The position numbers were made by a program, and so were the translations under genes. Below are positions 25,026 to 33,296 of a stretch of 64,000 bases of DNA, piece by piece (the first letter of the stretch is position 1; each line of letters opens with the position of its first letter). Origin of the DNA: Suttonella indologenes (GTDB lineage: Bacteria; Pseudomonadota; Gammaproteobacteria; Cardiobacteriales; Cardiobacteriaceae). The notes below the pieces were generated by a model that worked only from the letters and a program-made list of their open reading frames with translations, did no database searches and had not been told where the DNA came from. The DNA is taken from positions 690,001-754,000 of the forward strand of contig NZ_UHIA01000004.1 of assembly GCF_900460215.1 (NCBI RefSeq), written 5' to 3'.

Positions 25026-25312
25026 ATGAAAAAATTTGTATTTACTGTGTTTGCTTCTGTTGCCGCTCTTTCTGCTCAAGCTGCGGATTATCCTGCCGAA
25101 TGCCGTAAATTGATTGACCTGACTTTCGAAGCCGCCGAAGTCATGCCGGAAATGAAAGAATCTTTGGGCATGGATAAAGAAACATGATGAAAACTTCTCT
25201 CGAAGCTTGGACTCAAATGAGCGCTGCCGAGCAAGAGCAGGCACTTGCAGGTTGCAAAGTCGGCGTCGAACAAATGAAAATGATCATTGAAGCCGCTAAA
25301 GCGCAAAAATAA
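25026..25312 (+). pseudogene. Small exported helical protein (DUF5339-like), frameshifted
   Basis: Signal peptide MKKFVFTVFASVAALSAQA, then DYPAECRKLIDLTFEAAEVMPEMKESLGMDKE, then a TGA at 25185-25187. The remaining part follows in another frame from an ATG at 25187: MKTSLEAWTQMSAAEQEQALAGCKVGVEQMKMIIEAA, stop 25310-25312. Joined, they make a protein of about 95 residues with one Cys near each end, like DUF5339 proteins of Haemophilus and Neisseria as I remember them. The junction AACATGATGA may be a 1-2 nt indel or, less likely, translational coupling of two halves. Confidence 0.65.
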
Positions 25313-25332
25313 TCGCGCAATCGCGAATAAAA

Positions 25333-25358
25333 CCAAGACAAGCCGTCTTGGCTTTTTT
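25333..25358 (+). terminator. Rho-independent terminator
   Basis: Stem CCAAGAC/GTCTTGG with loop AAGCC followed by CTTTTTT, 20 nt after the small exported protein gene. Confidence 0.85.
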
Positions 25359-25402
25359 ATTGCCCGGTAATGCTATACTGCGCAAAAAATGAGGGAATGG
25401 TC

Positions 25403-26458
25403 ATGAATATTACGGCACAATCGCCGGGAAAAATCATATTAAGCGGAGAACATGCGGTGGTTTACGGGCAGCCGGCGATCGTAGCGGCGGTTGCGCGTTA
25501 TACCACCGTGCAATTTCATCTGCTCTCGCGCGGCAATAGTTTGCGCACCGCTTTGGCAGGCATCGCCACCGGCAGACGTACGCCGCTGAGCGCCTTGCAG
25601 AGTTTGCGCGACAAACTCGATGCGCGCTTTGAAGCCTTTGCCAAAGGCGATTTGGCGGTGAAAAACATTTTGCAGCGTCCTGATGATTTGATGCTTTACA
25701 CTTTGGCACAAATTGCCGGACATTTCCTGCCCACGCGCGACGGAGAAGGGCGCCTGCGTGCCGGACAATTGCATACCCGCTCGGATTTGCCTTTGGGTGC
25801 CGGCATGGGCTCTTCGGCGGCGATTATCGCCGCGACGATGGTCTTGTACGAGCATTTGCTCAATCAACCGCAGAGCTTGGCAGAACGCTTTGCACGGATT
25901 CGCTTTTGCGAACGTTTGCAGCATGGCAAAGGCAGCGCGATTGATGCGGCGGCGGTTACTTACGGCGGCGTGCAGCTTCTGGCCAATCAAGAACCGCAGC
26001 CTTTGGATGTGTCGCTAAAGGATTGTTACTGGCTGCTGACGGGGATTCCGCAAAGCAGCACCGGCGAGTGCGTGGCGGCGGTACGGGAACAGTTCGGCAA
26101 AGACGAGGCCTTGTGGCAGGCTTTCGGCGCTTGCAGCGCCGCCTTGCAGACGGGATTGCAGCATCAGGATACGCAGGCGATTACCGCCGCCATCGACGAC
26201 AATCAATCTTTATTGCACAGAATCGGCATTGTGCCGCCGACCAGCCAAGCCATTATCGCTGCGATAAAGAATAGCGGCGGGGCGGCAAAAATCAGCGGTG
26301 CCGGCAGTATTCGCGGCAATGCCGGTGGAATGTTGCTGATTTATCATCAAGACGAGGCGGCATTGCGCACCCTGTTGGAAAAAGACTATCCGCAATTGTC
26401 TTGGGGGCGTTTGCAGGTGGCGGTAGAAGGTGCGGCGATCGTTTCACCGCATAGTTAA
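25403..26458 (+). CDS. mvk: Mevalonate kinase
   Basis: 351-residue GHMP kinase phosphorylating mevalonate in isoprenoid synthesis. The ATG at 25403 has GAGGG 7 nt upstream and gives MNITAQSPGKIILSGEHAVVYGQPA, the family N-terminus. ATP-binding motif LPLGAGMGSSAAI, and C-terminal glycine-rich GGAAKISGAGSIRGNAGGM. Most gammaproteobacteria use the MEP route, so this gene implies a mevalonate pathway or a relic. No other pathway gene (mvaD, mvaK2, idi, mvaA) is in the window. Another GHMP function cannot be excluded. Confidence 0.85.
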   Translation: MNITAQSPGKIILSGEHAVVYGQPAIVAAVARYTTVQFHLLSRGNSLRTALAGIATGRRTPLSALQSLRDKLDARFEAFAKGDLAVKNILQRPDDLMLYTLAQIAGHFLPTRDGEGRLRAGQLHTRSDLPLGAGMGSSAAIIAATMVLYEHLLNQPQSLAERFARIRFCERLQHGKGSAIDAAAVTYGGVQLLANQEPQPLDVSLKDCYWLLTGIPQSSTGECVAAVREQFGKDEALWQAFGACSAALQTGLQHQDTQAITAAIDDNQSLLHRIGIVPPTSQAIIAAIKNSGGAAKISGAGSIRGNAGGMLLIYHQDEAALRTLLEKDYPQLSWGRLQVAVEGAAIVSPHS

Positions 26459-26493
26459 TAAATAGGGGCTTTATGCTCGGTTGTTATCACCAC

Positions 26494-26831
26494 TATAGTC
26501 GAAGAATTGAAAAAGTATAGTCAATTCATGGCAAAATTAATCATTTTTCAATCGGGTAGGTCGGATACTTGTATCCGACATTACTTAAAATATAAATTTG
26601 TCGGATTCAAGAATCCGACCTACTTCTTTATAAATTAGTAGTTTAGGTTCTTATTCCCAACATAATTTGTCATGCGAGTACTTTCTGGCATAAACGCCTA
26701 AGCTAAGGTTAAAAATATAATGTTCATATTTGTCATGAATCAATATATTAGGATATTGCTGCGCCTTGCCCTACGCTCTGTACTGTCTGCGGCTCGCCGC
26801 CTTGTACTACTTTTCCACTTCTCCAGCTATA
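26494..26831. mobile_element. Family A Correia-like MITE split by a family C element
   Basis: Left end TATAGTCGAAGAATTGAAAA begins at 26494 and is cut at 26517 by another element. The rest resumes at 26748 (GCGCCTTGCC...CTGTACTGTCTGCGGCTCG) and ends ACTTCTCCAGCTATA at 26831. Without the inner element the unit would be about 108 bp, as in the full copies. Its right end lies within the 3' end of the response-regulator gene and provides that frame's last codons and stop. Confidence 0.85.
26516..26747. mobile_element. Family C MITE, long copy (232 bp), inserted in a family A element
   Basis: Ends TATAGTCAATTCATGG and GTCATGAATCAATATA. It contains two hairpins, GTCGGATACTTGTATCCGAC and GTCGGATTCAAGAATCCGAC. 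The copy at 60756-60905 is the same element in reverse orientation but lacks about 82 bp found here between the second hairpin and TAAGGTTAAAAATATAATG. The insertion site is a TA in the family A element. Confidence 0.85.
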
Positions 26832-27517
26832 TCGATTTTATCCAGACGATAACCCAGTTCGCGCACGGTGCTAATCGGCAAATCATAGCCTTGGTCTTCA
26901 AAGGCTTTGCGCAGCCGGCGCACGGATACGTCCACCGCGCGGTCGGCGATTTCGCCGTCATCGCCCCATGCCTGATCAAGCAGCTGTTCGCGCGAGAGCA
27001 CTTTGCCGCTGTGTTTCATGAGGCAGCGCAGCAGGGCAAATTCGCGGCAGTGCAGGAGAATGGGGTTTGTTGATAAAAGACTTGATTGCTGCTTAAATCC
27101 ATGCTCAAGGGCGGATAATGCAGTTCTTGGTTGTGTTCTTCTTCACCGCTGCGTCGTAGCAGGGCTTTTAAGCGCGCCTGTAATTCCGCGACGGAAAAGG
27201 GTTTGATCAGATAATCGTCCACCTCTGTTTCCAATCCTTTGGTGATGTCGGTTTCGCTGCTGCGTGCGGTGAGCATCAGAATCGGCAGGTGACGGTAGCG
27301 CGCATCGCGGCGCAGCATCGCGAGCAGCTGAACGCCGTTGCCGTCGGGCAAGCATCCAATCCAAGATAATGATGTGCGGTATTTCTGCGCGTAAGGCGGC
27401 TTCGGCGGCGCGCAGCGTATCGACTGCGTGAATCTCATATTGCGTCTCAAGGGCAAAGCGCAGTAATTGCACGATGGAACTTTCGTCTTCAATAATTAAG
27501 AGGCGTTTTTTGCTCAT
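26807..27517 (-). pseudogene. PhoB/OmpR-type response regulator, two frameshifts
   Basis: The N-terminal receiver MSKKRLLIIEDESSIVQLL...IIILDWML starts at 27517, overlapping the orn stop by 4 nt. Near 27352 one extra G shifts the frame; PDGNGVQLLAMLRR ... YLIKPFSVAEL continues in a second frame. Near 27066 a C-run is one base short, after which ILLHCREFALLRCLMKHSGKVLSREQLLDQAW and the winged-helix end VRRLRKAF...GYRLDKI continue in the first frame. The phosphoacceptor Asp is in ILDWM and the Lys in IKPF. A MITE end encodes the last residues. No histidine kinase gene is adjacent. Probably dead, unless the two indels are sequencing errors. Confidence 0.85.
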
Positions 27518-28059
27518 GAGCGCGATTGAAAGATGTGCTGGCGGTAATGTTTGAGTTCGGCAATCGATTCTTGAATATCGGCTAAAGCCTGATGCGTGTT
27601 GCGTTTGTGGTATTGATGTTGCGGATACCAACGCGCCGCCAGCTCTTTAATCGTCGAAACGTCCAAATTGCGGTAGTGAAAGAATTTTTCCAGCTTCGGC
27701 ATATGGCGGGCAAGAAAACGGCGGTCTTGGCAGATGCTGTTGCCGCACATCGGCGATTTGCCGGCTTGAAGATATTGGCTTAAAAATTCAAGAGTTTGCT
27801 TCTCCGCCTCCGCCATATCGATTCGGCTGGCTTTAACGCGCTCAATCAAGCCCGAAGCGCCGTGATGGCGGCGGTTCCAATCGTCTAAATGATCCATAAT
27901 GGCATCGCTTTGATGGATGGCAATCACCGGTCCTTCGGCGAGAATATTCAGTTCGGCATCGGTGACAATGGTCGCGATTTCAATGATTTCATCACGCTGC
28001 GGGTCCAGCCCCGTCATTTCCAAATCAATCCAAATGAGGCGTCCGTATTCGGTTTTCAT
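27514..28059 (-). CDS. orn: Oligoribonuclease
   Basis: 3'-5' exoribonuclease that clears 2-5 nt RNAs, essential in many gammaproteobacteria. 181 residues, same length as E. coli Orn. DEDDh motifs: WIDLEMTGLD (ExoI), NSICQDRRFL (ExoII) and HQALADIQES with the catalytic His just upstream (ExoIII). No signal peptide. Confidence 0.97.
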   Translation of the reverse strand: MKTEYGRLIWIDLEMTGLDPQRDEIIEIATIVTDAELNILAEGPVIAIHQSDAIMDHLDDWNRRHHGASGLIERVKASRIDMAEAEKQTLEFLSQYLQAGKSPMCGNSICQDRRFLARHMPKLEKFFHYRNLDVSTIKELAARWYPQHQYHKRNTHQALADIQESIAELKHYRQHIFQSRS

Positions 28060-28129
28060 ATGCTATTTTCTATGTGTATCGAAAAGGGCAGTGTATCACG
28101 CGCCTATTGCCGGCGGCGGTTTTTCTCTC

Positions 28130-28147
28130 TTGAATTTACAATCCAAG
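28130..28147 (+). repeat. Isolated IS30 left terminal repeat fragment
   Basis: TTGAATTTACAATCCAAG is an 18-nt exact match to the left end of the IS30 copy at 8617. No matching right end or transposase follows, so this is a solo end left by deletion. Confidence 0.8.
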
Positions 28148-28157
28148 ATAAAAAACA

Positions 28158-28243
28158 TTAAGCGATGAAGAAAAGGAACAAAAATCCCTGCGAAAACAAA
28201 TTCAAGATAAACTGATTAAATTGCCACACGCATTCCGATTTTT
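28158..28243 (+). pseudogene. Remnant coding stretch upstream of an orphan ORF
   Basis: An open run reads LSDEEKEQKSLRKQIQDKLI and then KLPHAFRF, without a start codon, directly after the IS30 end. It looks like a truncated gene whose continuation may be the 86-codon ORF at 28244 in another frame. Family not recognised. Confidence 0.35.
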
Positions 28244-28504
28244 ATGTATTTATCAGATTATCGGGAACATAGTTTAAAAGACGTGATTCAGGAATTGGAG
28301 CCGGATTTATTTACTAAGGTAACAGGTTTATCACAGGCGGATTTTTCTTTGCTTGTGTCATTAAATGTGTTTGATGAAGCGGTGATGAATGATGCGGTGT
28401 ATAAATTTAAGCGTTATGAAGATGCCAGTCTTGAATATGCAGGGATTGATAAAAAAGAGGGTTATATAGGCTTATATAATACGGTAATTATAAAAAAACC
28501 ATAG
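28244..28504 (+). CDS. Orphan 86-residue protein, probable C-terminal fragment
   Basis: MYLSDYREHSLKDVIQELEP, later VTGLSQADFSLLVSLNVFDE and YKFKRYEDASLEYAGIDKK, ending NTVIIKKP. The composition is that of a folded protein tail and not of a random frame, but there is no good ribosome site before the ATG and upstream sequence also looks coding in a different frame. I read it as the C-terminus of a larger protein (possibly from a mobile or restriction-type gene) truncated when the IS30 end at 28130 was left behind. Function unknown. Confidence 0.5.
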   Translation: MYLSDYREHSLKDVIQELEPDLFTKVTGLSQADFSLLVSLNVFDEAVMNDAVYKFKRYEDASLEYAGIDKKEGYIGLYNTVIIKKP

Positions 28505-28574
28505 TGTTAATATTTATTTCTCCGATTATAAAGTTTGCCTAAGTTATTATTACTGTGATGAAGAAGGAAAATAA

Positions 28575-28597
28575 ATAAGCGCCGCTAGGGCGCTTAT
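28575..28597 (-). terminator. Terminator of glnS
   Basis: Stem ATAAGCGCC/GGCGCTTAT, loop GCTAG, 5 nt beyond the glnS stop; followed on the minus strand by TTATTTTCC. Confidence 0.75.
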
Positions 28598-28601
28598 CGT
28601 T

Positions 28602-30245
28602 TTATTTGCCTGTTTCGCGTAGGCTGACGGTAAGGTTTAAGACCAATTTGTCCGCATTGCTGTCGGGGTCGATGGCGTAATAGCCTTGCCGTTCCAGTTG
28701 GTAACTGGTGCCGATATCCGCTCTTGTCGCGGGTTCGGCTTTGGCATGATCCAGCACTTGCAGGGAGTTGGGGTTCAGCGTGTCGAGGAAGTTTTCCGCC
28801 GCCATCGGATTGGCTTGATTGAATAAGAGCCCGTAATGGCGGACTTCGGCATCGACGGCATGCGGGGCGGAGACCCAATGAATCACGCCGTTGGCTTTGT
28901 AGCCTTCAGGATTTTTGCCTAGCGTATCGGGGTCATGACGGCATTTGAGTTCGATGATATTGCCGGCTTCGTCTTTGATAACTTCTTCACAGGTGATGAC
29001 GTAAGAACCGCGCAGGCGCACGCTTTCGCCCAAGGCAAGGCGTTTCCATTTGGCGGGCGGATTTTCGCTGAAATCTTCCGCTTCAATGTAAAGCGTGTTG
29101 GAGAAGGGAACTTCGCGTTCGCCCATTTCGGGATTTTGCGGATGGTTGGGCAGGCGGTAGATTTCTTCATGTCCTTCGGGGAGGCTAGTAATGCTGAGTT
29201 TGATCGGATTGAGCACGACCATGCGGCGCGCGGCTTCGGTGTTAAGCGTGTCGCGGATGACGTTTTCAAAATAGCTGATTTCGATGGTGCCGTCGGCTTT
29301 GCTGATGCCAATTTTTTCGCAGAAGCGGCGCAGCCCCGAAGCCGGGATGCCGCGGCGACGCAGTCCGGCAATGGTGGGCATACGCGGATCGTCCCAACCG
29401 TTGACGTGGTTTTCCTGTACTAATTGTATGAGGCGGCGTTTGGACAGGACGGTGTATTCCATGTTTAAACGTGCAAATTCGATTTGCTGCGGATGGCAGG
29501 GGGTTTCCAGCGTGCTGAGCACCCAGTCGTAGAGCGGTCGGTGGTCTTCAAATTCCAAGGTGCAGAGGCTGTGCGTGATGCCTTCGATCATATCCGAGAG
29601 ACAGTGGGTGTAGTCGTACATGGGATAGACTTTCCAATCGTCGCCGGCATGGAAGTGGGCGGCATGGCGGATGCGGTAAATCACAGGGTCGCGCATGTTG
29701 ATATTGGGCGATGCCATATTGATTTTGGCACGCAGAACATGGCTGCCGTCGGGGTGTTTGCCGGCGACCATTTCGTCGAATAGTTGACGGTTTTCTTCGG
29801 GGCTGCGGTCGCGGTAGGGGCTGTTGGTGCCGGGCTCGGTTAAGGTGCCGCGGTTGGCACGGATTTCTTCGCTGCTTTGCGAGTCCACATAGGCAGCGCC
29901 TTGGTCGATGAGTTGGTAGGCGTATTCGAGTAGTTCGGGGAAGTAGTCCGAGGCATGGCGGAGTTTGTGCCATTCAAAGCCGAGCCAATGTACGTCTTTT
30001 TTAATCGAGTCCATGTATTCGGCGTTTTCTTTTTCAGGATTGGTGTCGTCGAAGCGCAAATTGCAGCTGCCGCCGAATTCATTTGCCATGCCGAAATTCA
30101 GGCAGATGGATTTGACGTGTCCAAGGTGTAAATAGCCATTAGGTTCGGGCGGAAAGCGCGTGCAGACTTTGCCGTCGTTTTTGCCTGCCGCAAGGTCATT
30201 AGCAATGATATTGCGGATAAAATTCGCCGCTGGTATTTCGCTCAT
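28602..30245 (-). CDS. glnS: Glutaminyl-tRNA synthetase
   Basis: 547-residue class I synthetase charging tRNA-Gln (E. coli 554). HIGH-like motif PPEPNGYLHLGH near residue 33, KMSKS-like VLSKRRLIQL, and the anticodon-binding beta-barrel domains after about residue 340 (YIEAEDFSENPP, LRGSYVITCEEV). Presence of GlnRS fits a gamma- or betaproteobacterium. Monocistronic. Confidence 0.97.
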   Translation of the reverse strand: MSEIPAANFIRNIIANDLAAGKNDGKVCTRFPPEPNGYLHLGHVKSICLNFGMANEFGGSCNLRFDDTNPEKENAEYMDSIKKDVHWLGFEWHKLRHASDYFPELLEYAYQLIDQGAAYVDSQSSEEIRANRGTLTEPGTNSPYRDRSPEENRQLFDEMVAGKHPDGSHVLRAKINMASPNINMRDPVIYRIRHAAHFHAGDDWKVYPMYDYTHCLSDMIEGITHSLCTLEFEDHRPLYDWVLSTLETPCHPQQIEFARLNMEYTVLSKRRLIQLVQENHVNGWDDPRMPTIAGLRRRGIPASGLRRFCEKIGISKADGTIEISYFENVIRDTLNTEAARRMVVLNPIKLSITSLPEGHEEIYRLPNHPQNPEMGEREVPFSNTLYIEAEDFSENPPAKWKRLALGESVRLRGSYVITCEEVIKDEAGNIIELKCRHDPDTLGKNPEGYKANGVIHWVSAPHAVDAEVRHYGLLFNQANPMAAENFLDTLNPNSLQVLDHAKAEPATRADIGTSYQLERQGYYAIDPDSNADKLVLNLTVSLRETGK

Positions 30246-30307
30246 AATATTCTCTTTTTGCCTGATAGACTGCTAAAATGCCGCATTTTAGCAGATTGGA
30301 AAAGCCT

Positions 30308-30958
30308 ATGCGCATTCGCTCTTCATTCTTTTTCCTGTCCTTGGGCTTGGCAAGCTTATGGCTTTGTGCCTGCAGCAGTTCGGCGCCTTCATCATCCGCA
30401 CACATGCAGACGGTACCTTATTCTGCGCAATATTATGTTTTGGCTAGCCATGCGGACAGACGTTTTCATAATGAAAGCCAACCGGCGGTGCATTTGCAGG
30501 ACAGCGCCTGCGATTTGCTGGCGCAGCGCCCCCATTGGCGGGGGGCTTTGCAGGATGTGAAGTTGCGTTGGAATATGGAGCCGGCGTTTATTCTGGCGTT
30601 TTTGCATCAGGAGTCGCGTTTTAATCCGACGGCGCTGAGCTCGTCTTTTGCCTACGGCTATGCGCAGATTAAAGATGACAGTTGGGATTGGTATTTGCTC
30701 AAAACGCAGAATAAGGGCGGCGGTCGCGAACGTTTTGACGATGCGGTGGATTTTATCGGTTTTTATGCCAATCAAAATGTGAAGCGCAACCGTGTTCAAT
30801 TAAATGACGTGAAAAACCAATATCTTGCCTATCATGAAGGCATGGGCGGTTTTGAATCGGGCAGTTATCTGGCAAAGCCTTGGCTGCTGACGGTTTCGGA
30901 TAAGGTCAGGGATCGCGCCACCTTTTATCAGGCGCAATTGTTGGAATGTCCGATTTGA
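30308..30958 (+). CDS. Lytic transglycosylase lipoprotein (SLT domain)
   Basis: 216 residues from the ATG at 30308. Lipoprotein signal MRIRSSFFFLSLGLASLWLCAC with lipobox LWLC, mature N-terminus near CACSS. The SLT domain has the catalytic glutamate in LAFLHQESRFNPTALSS, followed by YGYAQIKDDSWDWY and YLAYHEGMGGF. It resembles EmtA-like small transglycosylases but I leave the symbol blank. It overlaps tsaC by 13 nt, an unusual pairing. Confidence 0.88.
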   Translation: MRIRSSFFFLSLGLASLWLCACSSSAPSSSAHMQTVPYSAQYYVLASHADRRFHNESQPAVHLQDSACDLLAQRPHWRGALQDVKLRWNMEPAFILAFLHQESRFNPTALSSSFAYGYAQIKDDSWDWYLLKTQNKGGGRERFDDAVDFIGFYANQNVKRNRVQLNDVKNQYLAYHEGMGGFESGSYLAKPWLLTVSDKVRDRATFYQAQLLECPI

Positions 30959-31518
30959 TTTGGCAGATGCCGCAGGATAATGCGGCGATTCGGGCGGCTT
31001 TTGCGGCGGGCTGGGCTTTTGCTTATCCGACAGAAGCGGTTTGGGGTATCGGTGCCAATCCTGCCGACGAGGCGGCGGTGCAGGCGGTGATTGCCTTGAA
31101 AGCGCGTCCTGCGGAAAAAGGCTTGATTATGGTGGCGGCGGATTGGTCGCAGTTGAACGGCTGGATTACGCCTTTAGCAGCTAACGAGATTGTGGCGATG
31201 CAGGACTTGCAGCACGAACGCGCCACGACTTTCGTAGTAAAAGCAGGACATAAAACGGCAGCAGCGGTCTGCGATGCGGCGACAGGACGGGTGGCGGTGC
31301 GGATCTCTCATCATCAGACGGTGCAGGCATTGTGCCGCTTGCTGGGACAGCCTTTATTATCGACATCCGCCAATCCGGCAGGACAGACGGCGGCCTTGGA
31401 TTTGGCGCAGGTGCGCCGTTATTTTCCGGATTTGCCCTGTGTGATGGGCGAGGTGGAGGGCGCGAAGCGTCCGAGCAGAATTATAGATTGGCAAACAAAA
31501 GCGATATTGAGGGAATAA
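30946..31518 (+). CDS. tsaC: Threonylcarbamoyl-AMP synthase TsaC
   Basis: Makes threonylcarbamoyl-AMP for the t6A37 modification of ANN-decoding tRNAs. 190 residues, YrdC/Sua5 domain only (E. coli TsaC 190). Motifs: YPTEAVWGIGANP, LKARPAEKGLIMVAADW, TGRVAVRISHH and PLLSTSANPAGQ. Its stop overlaps the purK start (TAATG). Confidence 0.95.
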   Translation: MSDLIWQMPQDNAAIRAAFAAGWAFAYPTEAVWGIGANPADEAAVQAVIALKARPAEKGLIMVAADWSQLNGWITPLAANEIVAMQDLQHERATTFVVKAGHKTAAAVCDAATGRVAVRISHHQTVQALCRLLGQPLLSTSANPAGQTAALDLAQVRRYFPDLPCVMGEVEGAKRPSRIIDWQTKAILRE

Positions 31519-32642
31519 TGAAAATCGGTATTTTAGGCGGCGGACAGTTAGGGCGGATGTTTTTGCAGGAAGCGGCGAATTATCCGTTGCAAGTCAAAAT
31601 ATTGGATCCTGATCCGCAGGCGCCTTGCGCGCATTTGTGCGATGAATTCGTCTGCGGGGATTTTAATGATGAGGCGACGGTTTTTGCTTTCGGGCAGGAC
31701 TGCGATGCAATCGGCATCGAGATTGAGCATGTCAATGTCGCGGCGCTGAAACGTTTGCAGGCGCAGGGCAAAAGGATTATACCCGAGCCGGCGGTGCTGG
31801 AAATCATTCAAGACAAGGGGCGGCAGAAAGCCTTTTATGCCGAGCACGGCATTCCTACTGCGCCGTTTTATCTTGCCGCCAATGCCGCGGATATTGATAC
31901 ACAGGCATTGCCCTTTGTGCAGAAAACGCGTACCGGCGGCTATGACGGCAAGGGCGTGCAAATCATCAGAAATGCGGCGGATGTGGCGCAATTATGGGAT
32001 GTGCCGAGTGTGATTGAAAGCTTGTGCCCGATTGCCAAGGAAATCGCCTTGATTTTTGTCGCTGATGGCAAGGGCGATGTGCGCACTTATCCGGCGGCGG
32101 AAATGGTTTTTGATCCCGTGCTGAATTTGGTGGACGTGGTGCAGATGCCGGCAGAAATCAGCTCCGAGATTGCGGCGCAAGTCGATAAGATTTGCCGACA
32201 ATTGGCGGCGGCCTTTGCCGGTGCGGGTGTCTTTGCGGTGGAAATGTTTGTTACACAGAGCGGCGAGGTCTGGGTCAATGAAACCGCTTGCCGCGTGCAT
32301 AACAGCGGGCATCCCAGTATCGAGGCTTGCCCCAGTTCGCAGTTCGACCAAATGCTGCGCCTATTGGCGAATTATCCTTTGGGCAGCACGCAATTATTAT
32401 CCGCCGCCGCCATGATTAATCTGATTGGCGCGGAAGGTGAGCAAGGCGCGGCGGAAATGCGCGATTTGCCCGCCTTATTGGCGCAAGAGCAGGTGTATTT
32501 GCATTGGTACGGCAAACATCAGGTGCGTTCGGGGCGCAAAATGGGGCATATTACCCTGACTGCGTCCGATACGGCGGCGCTGAAGGCGAAAATCGCAGCG
32601 CTTAAACAAGAGATTCATTTAGAGATTACGGCGAAAAAATGA
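31518..32642 (+). CDS. purK: N5-carboxyaminoimidazole ribonucleotide synthase PurK
   Basis: ATP-grasp enzyme carboxylating AIR to N5-CAIR in purine synthesis. 374 residues from the ATG at 31518, giving MKIGILGGGQLGRMFLQEAANY. ATP-grasp features PFVQKTRTGGYDGKG, VFAVEMFV and VNETACRVHNSGH. It overlaps purE by 4 nt; usual order in many genomes is purE then purK, here reversed. Confidence 0.96.
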   Translation: MKIGILGGGQLGRMFLQEAANYPLQVKILDPDPQAPCAHLCDEFVCGDFNDEATVFAFGQDCDAIGIEIEHVNVAALKRLQAQGKRIIPEPAVLEIIQDKGRQKAFYAEHGIPTAPFYLAANAADIDTQALPFVQKTRTGGYDGKGVQIIRNAADVAQLWDVPSVIESLCPIAKEIALIFVADGKGDVRTYPAAEMVFDPVLNLVDVVQMPAEISSEIAAQVDKICRQLAAAFAGAGVFAVEMFVTQSGEVWVNETACRVHNSGHPSIEACPSSQFDQMLRLLANYPLGSTQLLSAAAMINLIGAEGEQGAAEMRDLPALLAQEQVYLHWYGKHQVRSGRKMGHITLTASDTAALKAKIAALKQEIHLEITAKK

Positions 32643-33166
32643 CAGAAAAAACATCAGCGAAAATCGGCATCATTATGGGCAGCGACAGCGATTTGCCGAT
32701 TATGCAGGCGGCGGCGCAAGTGATTGCGGAATTTAATGTTGCGGCGGAATTGACCATCGTCTCCGCCCATCGCACCCCGGAGCGGCTTTTGCAATACGGC
32801 AAAATGGCGCATTTGCGCGGTTTGGAAGTCATCATCGCCGGCGCCGGCGGCGCGGCGCATTTGCCGGGCATGGTGGCTTCGCTGACGCCGCTGCCGGTCA
32901 TCGGCGTGCCGATTTTATCGAGCAATTCGATTGACGGCTGGGATTCGGTTCTCTCGATTTTGCAAATGCCTGTCGGCGTGCCTGTGGCAACGGTGGCATT
33001 AAACGGCGCAAAAAATGCCGGCTTGCTGGCGCTGCGTATTTTAGCGGCAAGCAATGAGAACATTCGCGAGCAAATGCTGTCTTATCAAGAAGAAATGGCG
33101 CAATCTGTTTTGACGAAAGCGGAGCAGCTGCGGCATCTGTATCCCTGCGAATTTAAGCCTGAATAA
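32639..33166 (+). CDS. purE: N5-CAIR mutase PurE
   Basis: Converts N5-CAIR to CAIR, next step after PurK. 175 residues, IGIIMGSDSDLPIMQAAA, SAHRTPERLLQY, IIAGAGGAAHLPGMVA and PVGVPVATVALN are class I PurE signatures. Third gene of a tsaC-purK-purE unit. Confidence 0.96.
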   Translation: MTEKTSAKIGIIMGSDSDLPIMQAAAQVIAEFNVAAELTIVSAHRTPERLLQYGKMAHLRGLEVIIAGAGGAAHLPGMVASLTPLPVIGVPILSSNSIDGWDSVLSILQMPVGVPVATVALNGAKNAGLLALRILAASNENIREQMLSYQEEMAQSVLTKAEQLRHLYPCEFKPE

Positions 33167-33184
33167 GCTAGAGATAAGGCGTGT

Positions 33185-33208
33185 TCGGGCTTTTATGCCC
33201 GACAGCCA
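33185..33208 (+). terminator. Possible terminator after purE
   Basis: Hairpin TCGGGC/GCCCGA with loop TTTTAT, then CAGCCATTTTTG. The T-run is not directly adjacent to the stem, so support is modest. Confidence 0.45.
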
Positions 33209-33296
33209 TTTTTGTGTTTTGCTTCGGTCTTAGGTTTGAAAAATCTTCATCATCAGCCTAAGTCTGCCTCCTGTCGATACCGCCTGAGATGCGCTG

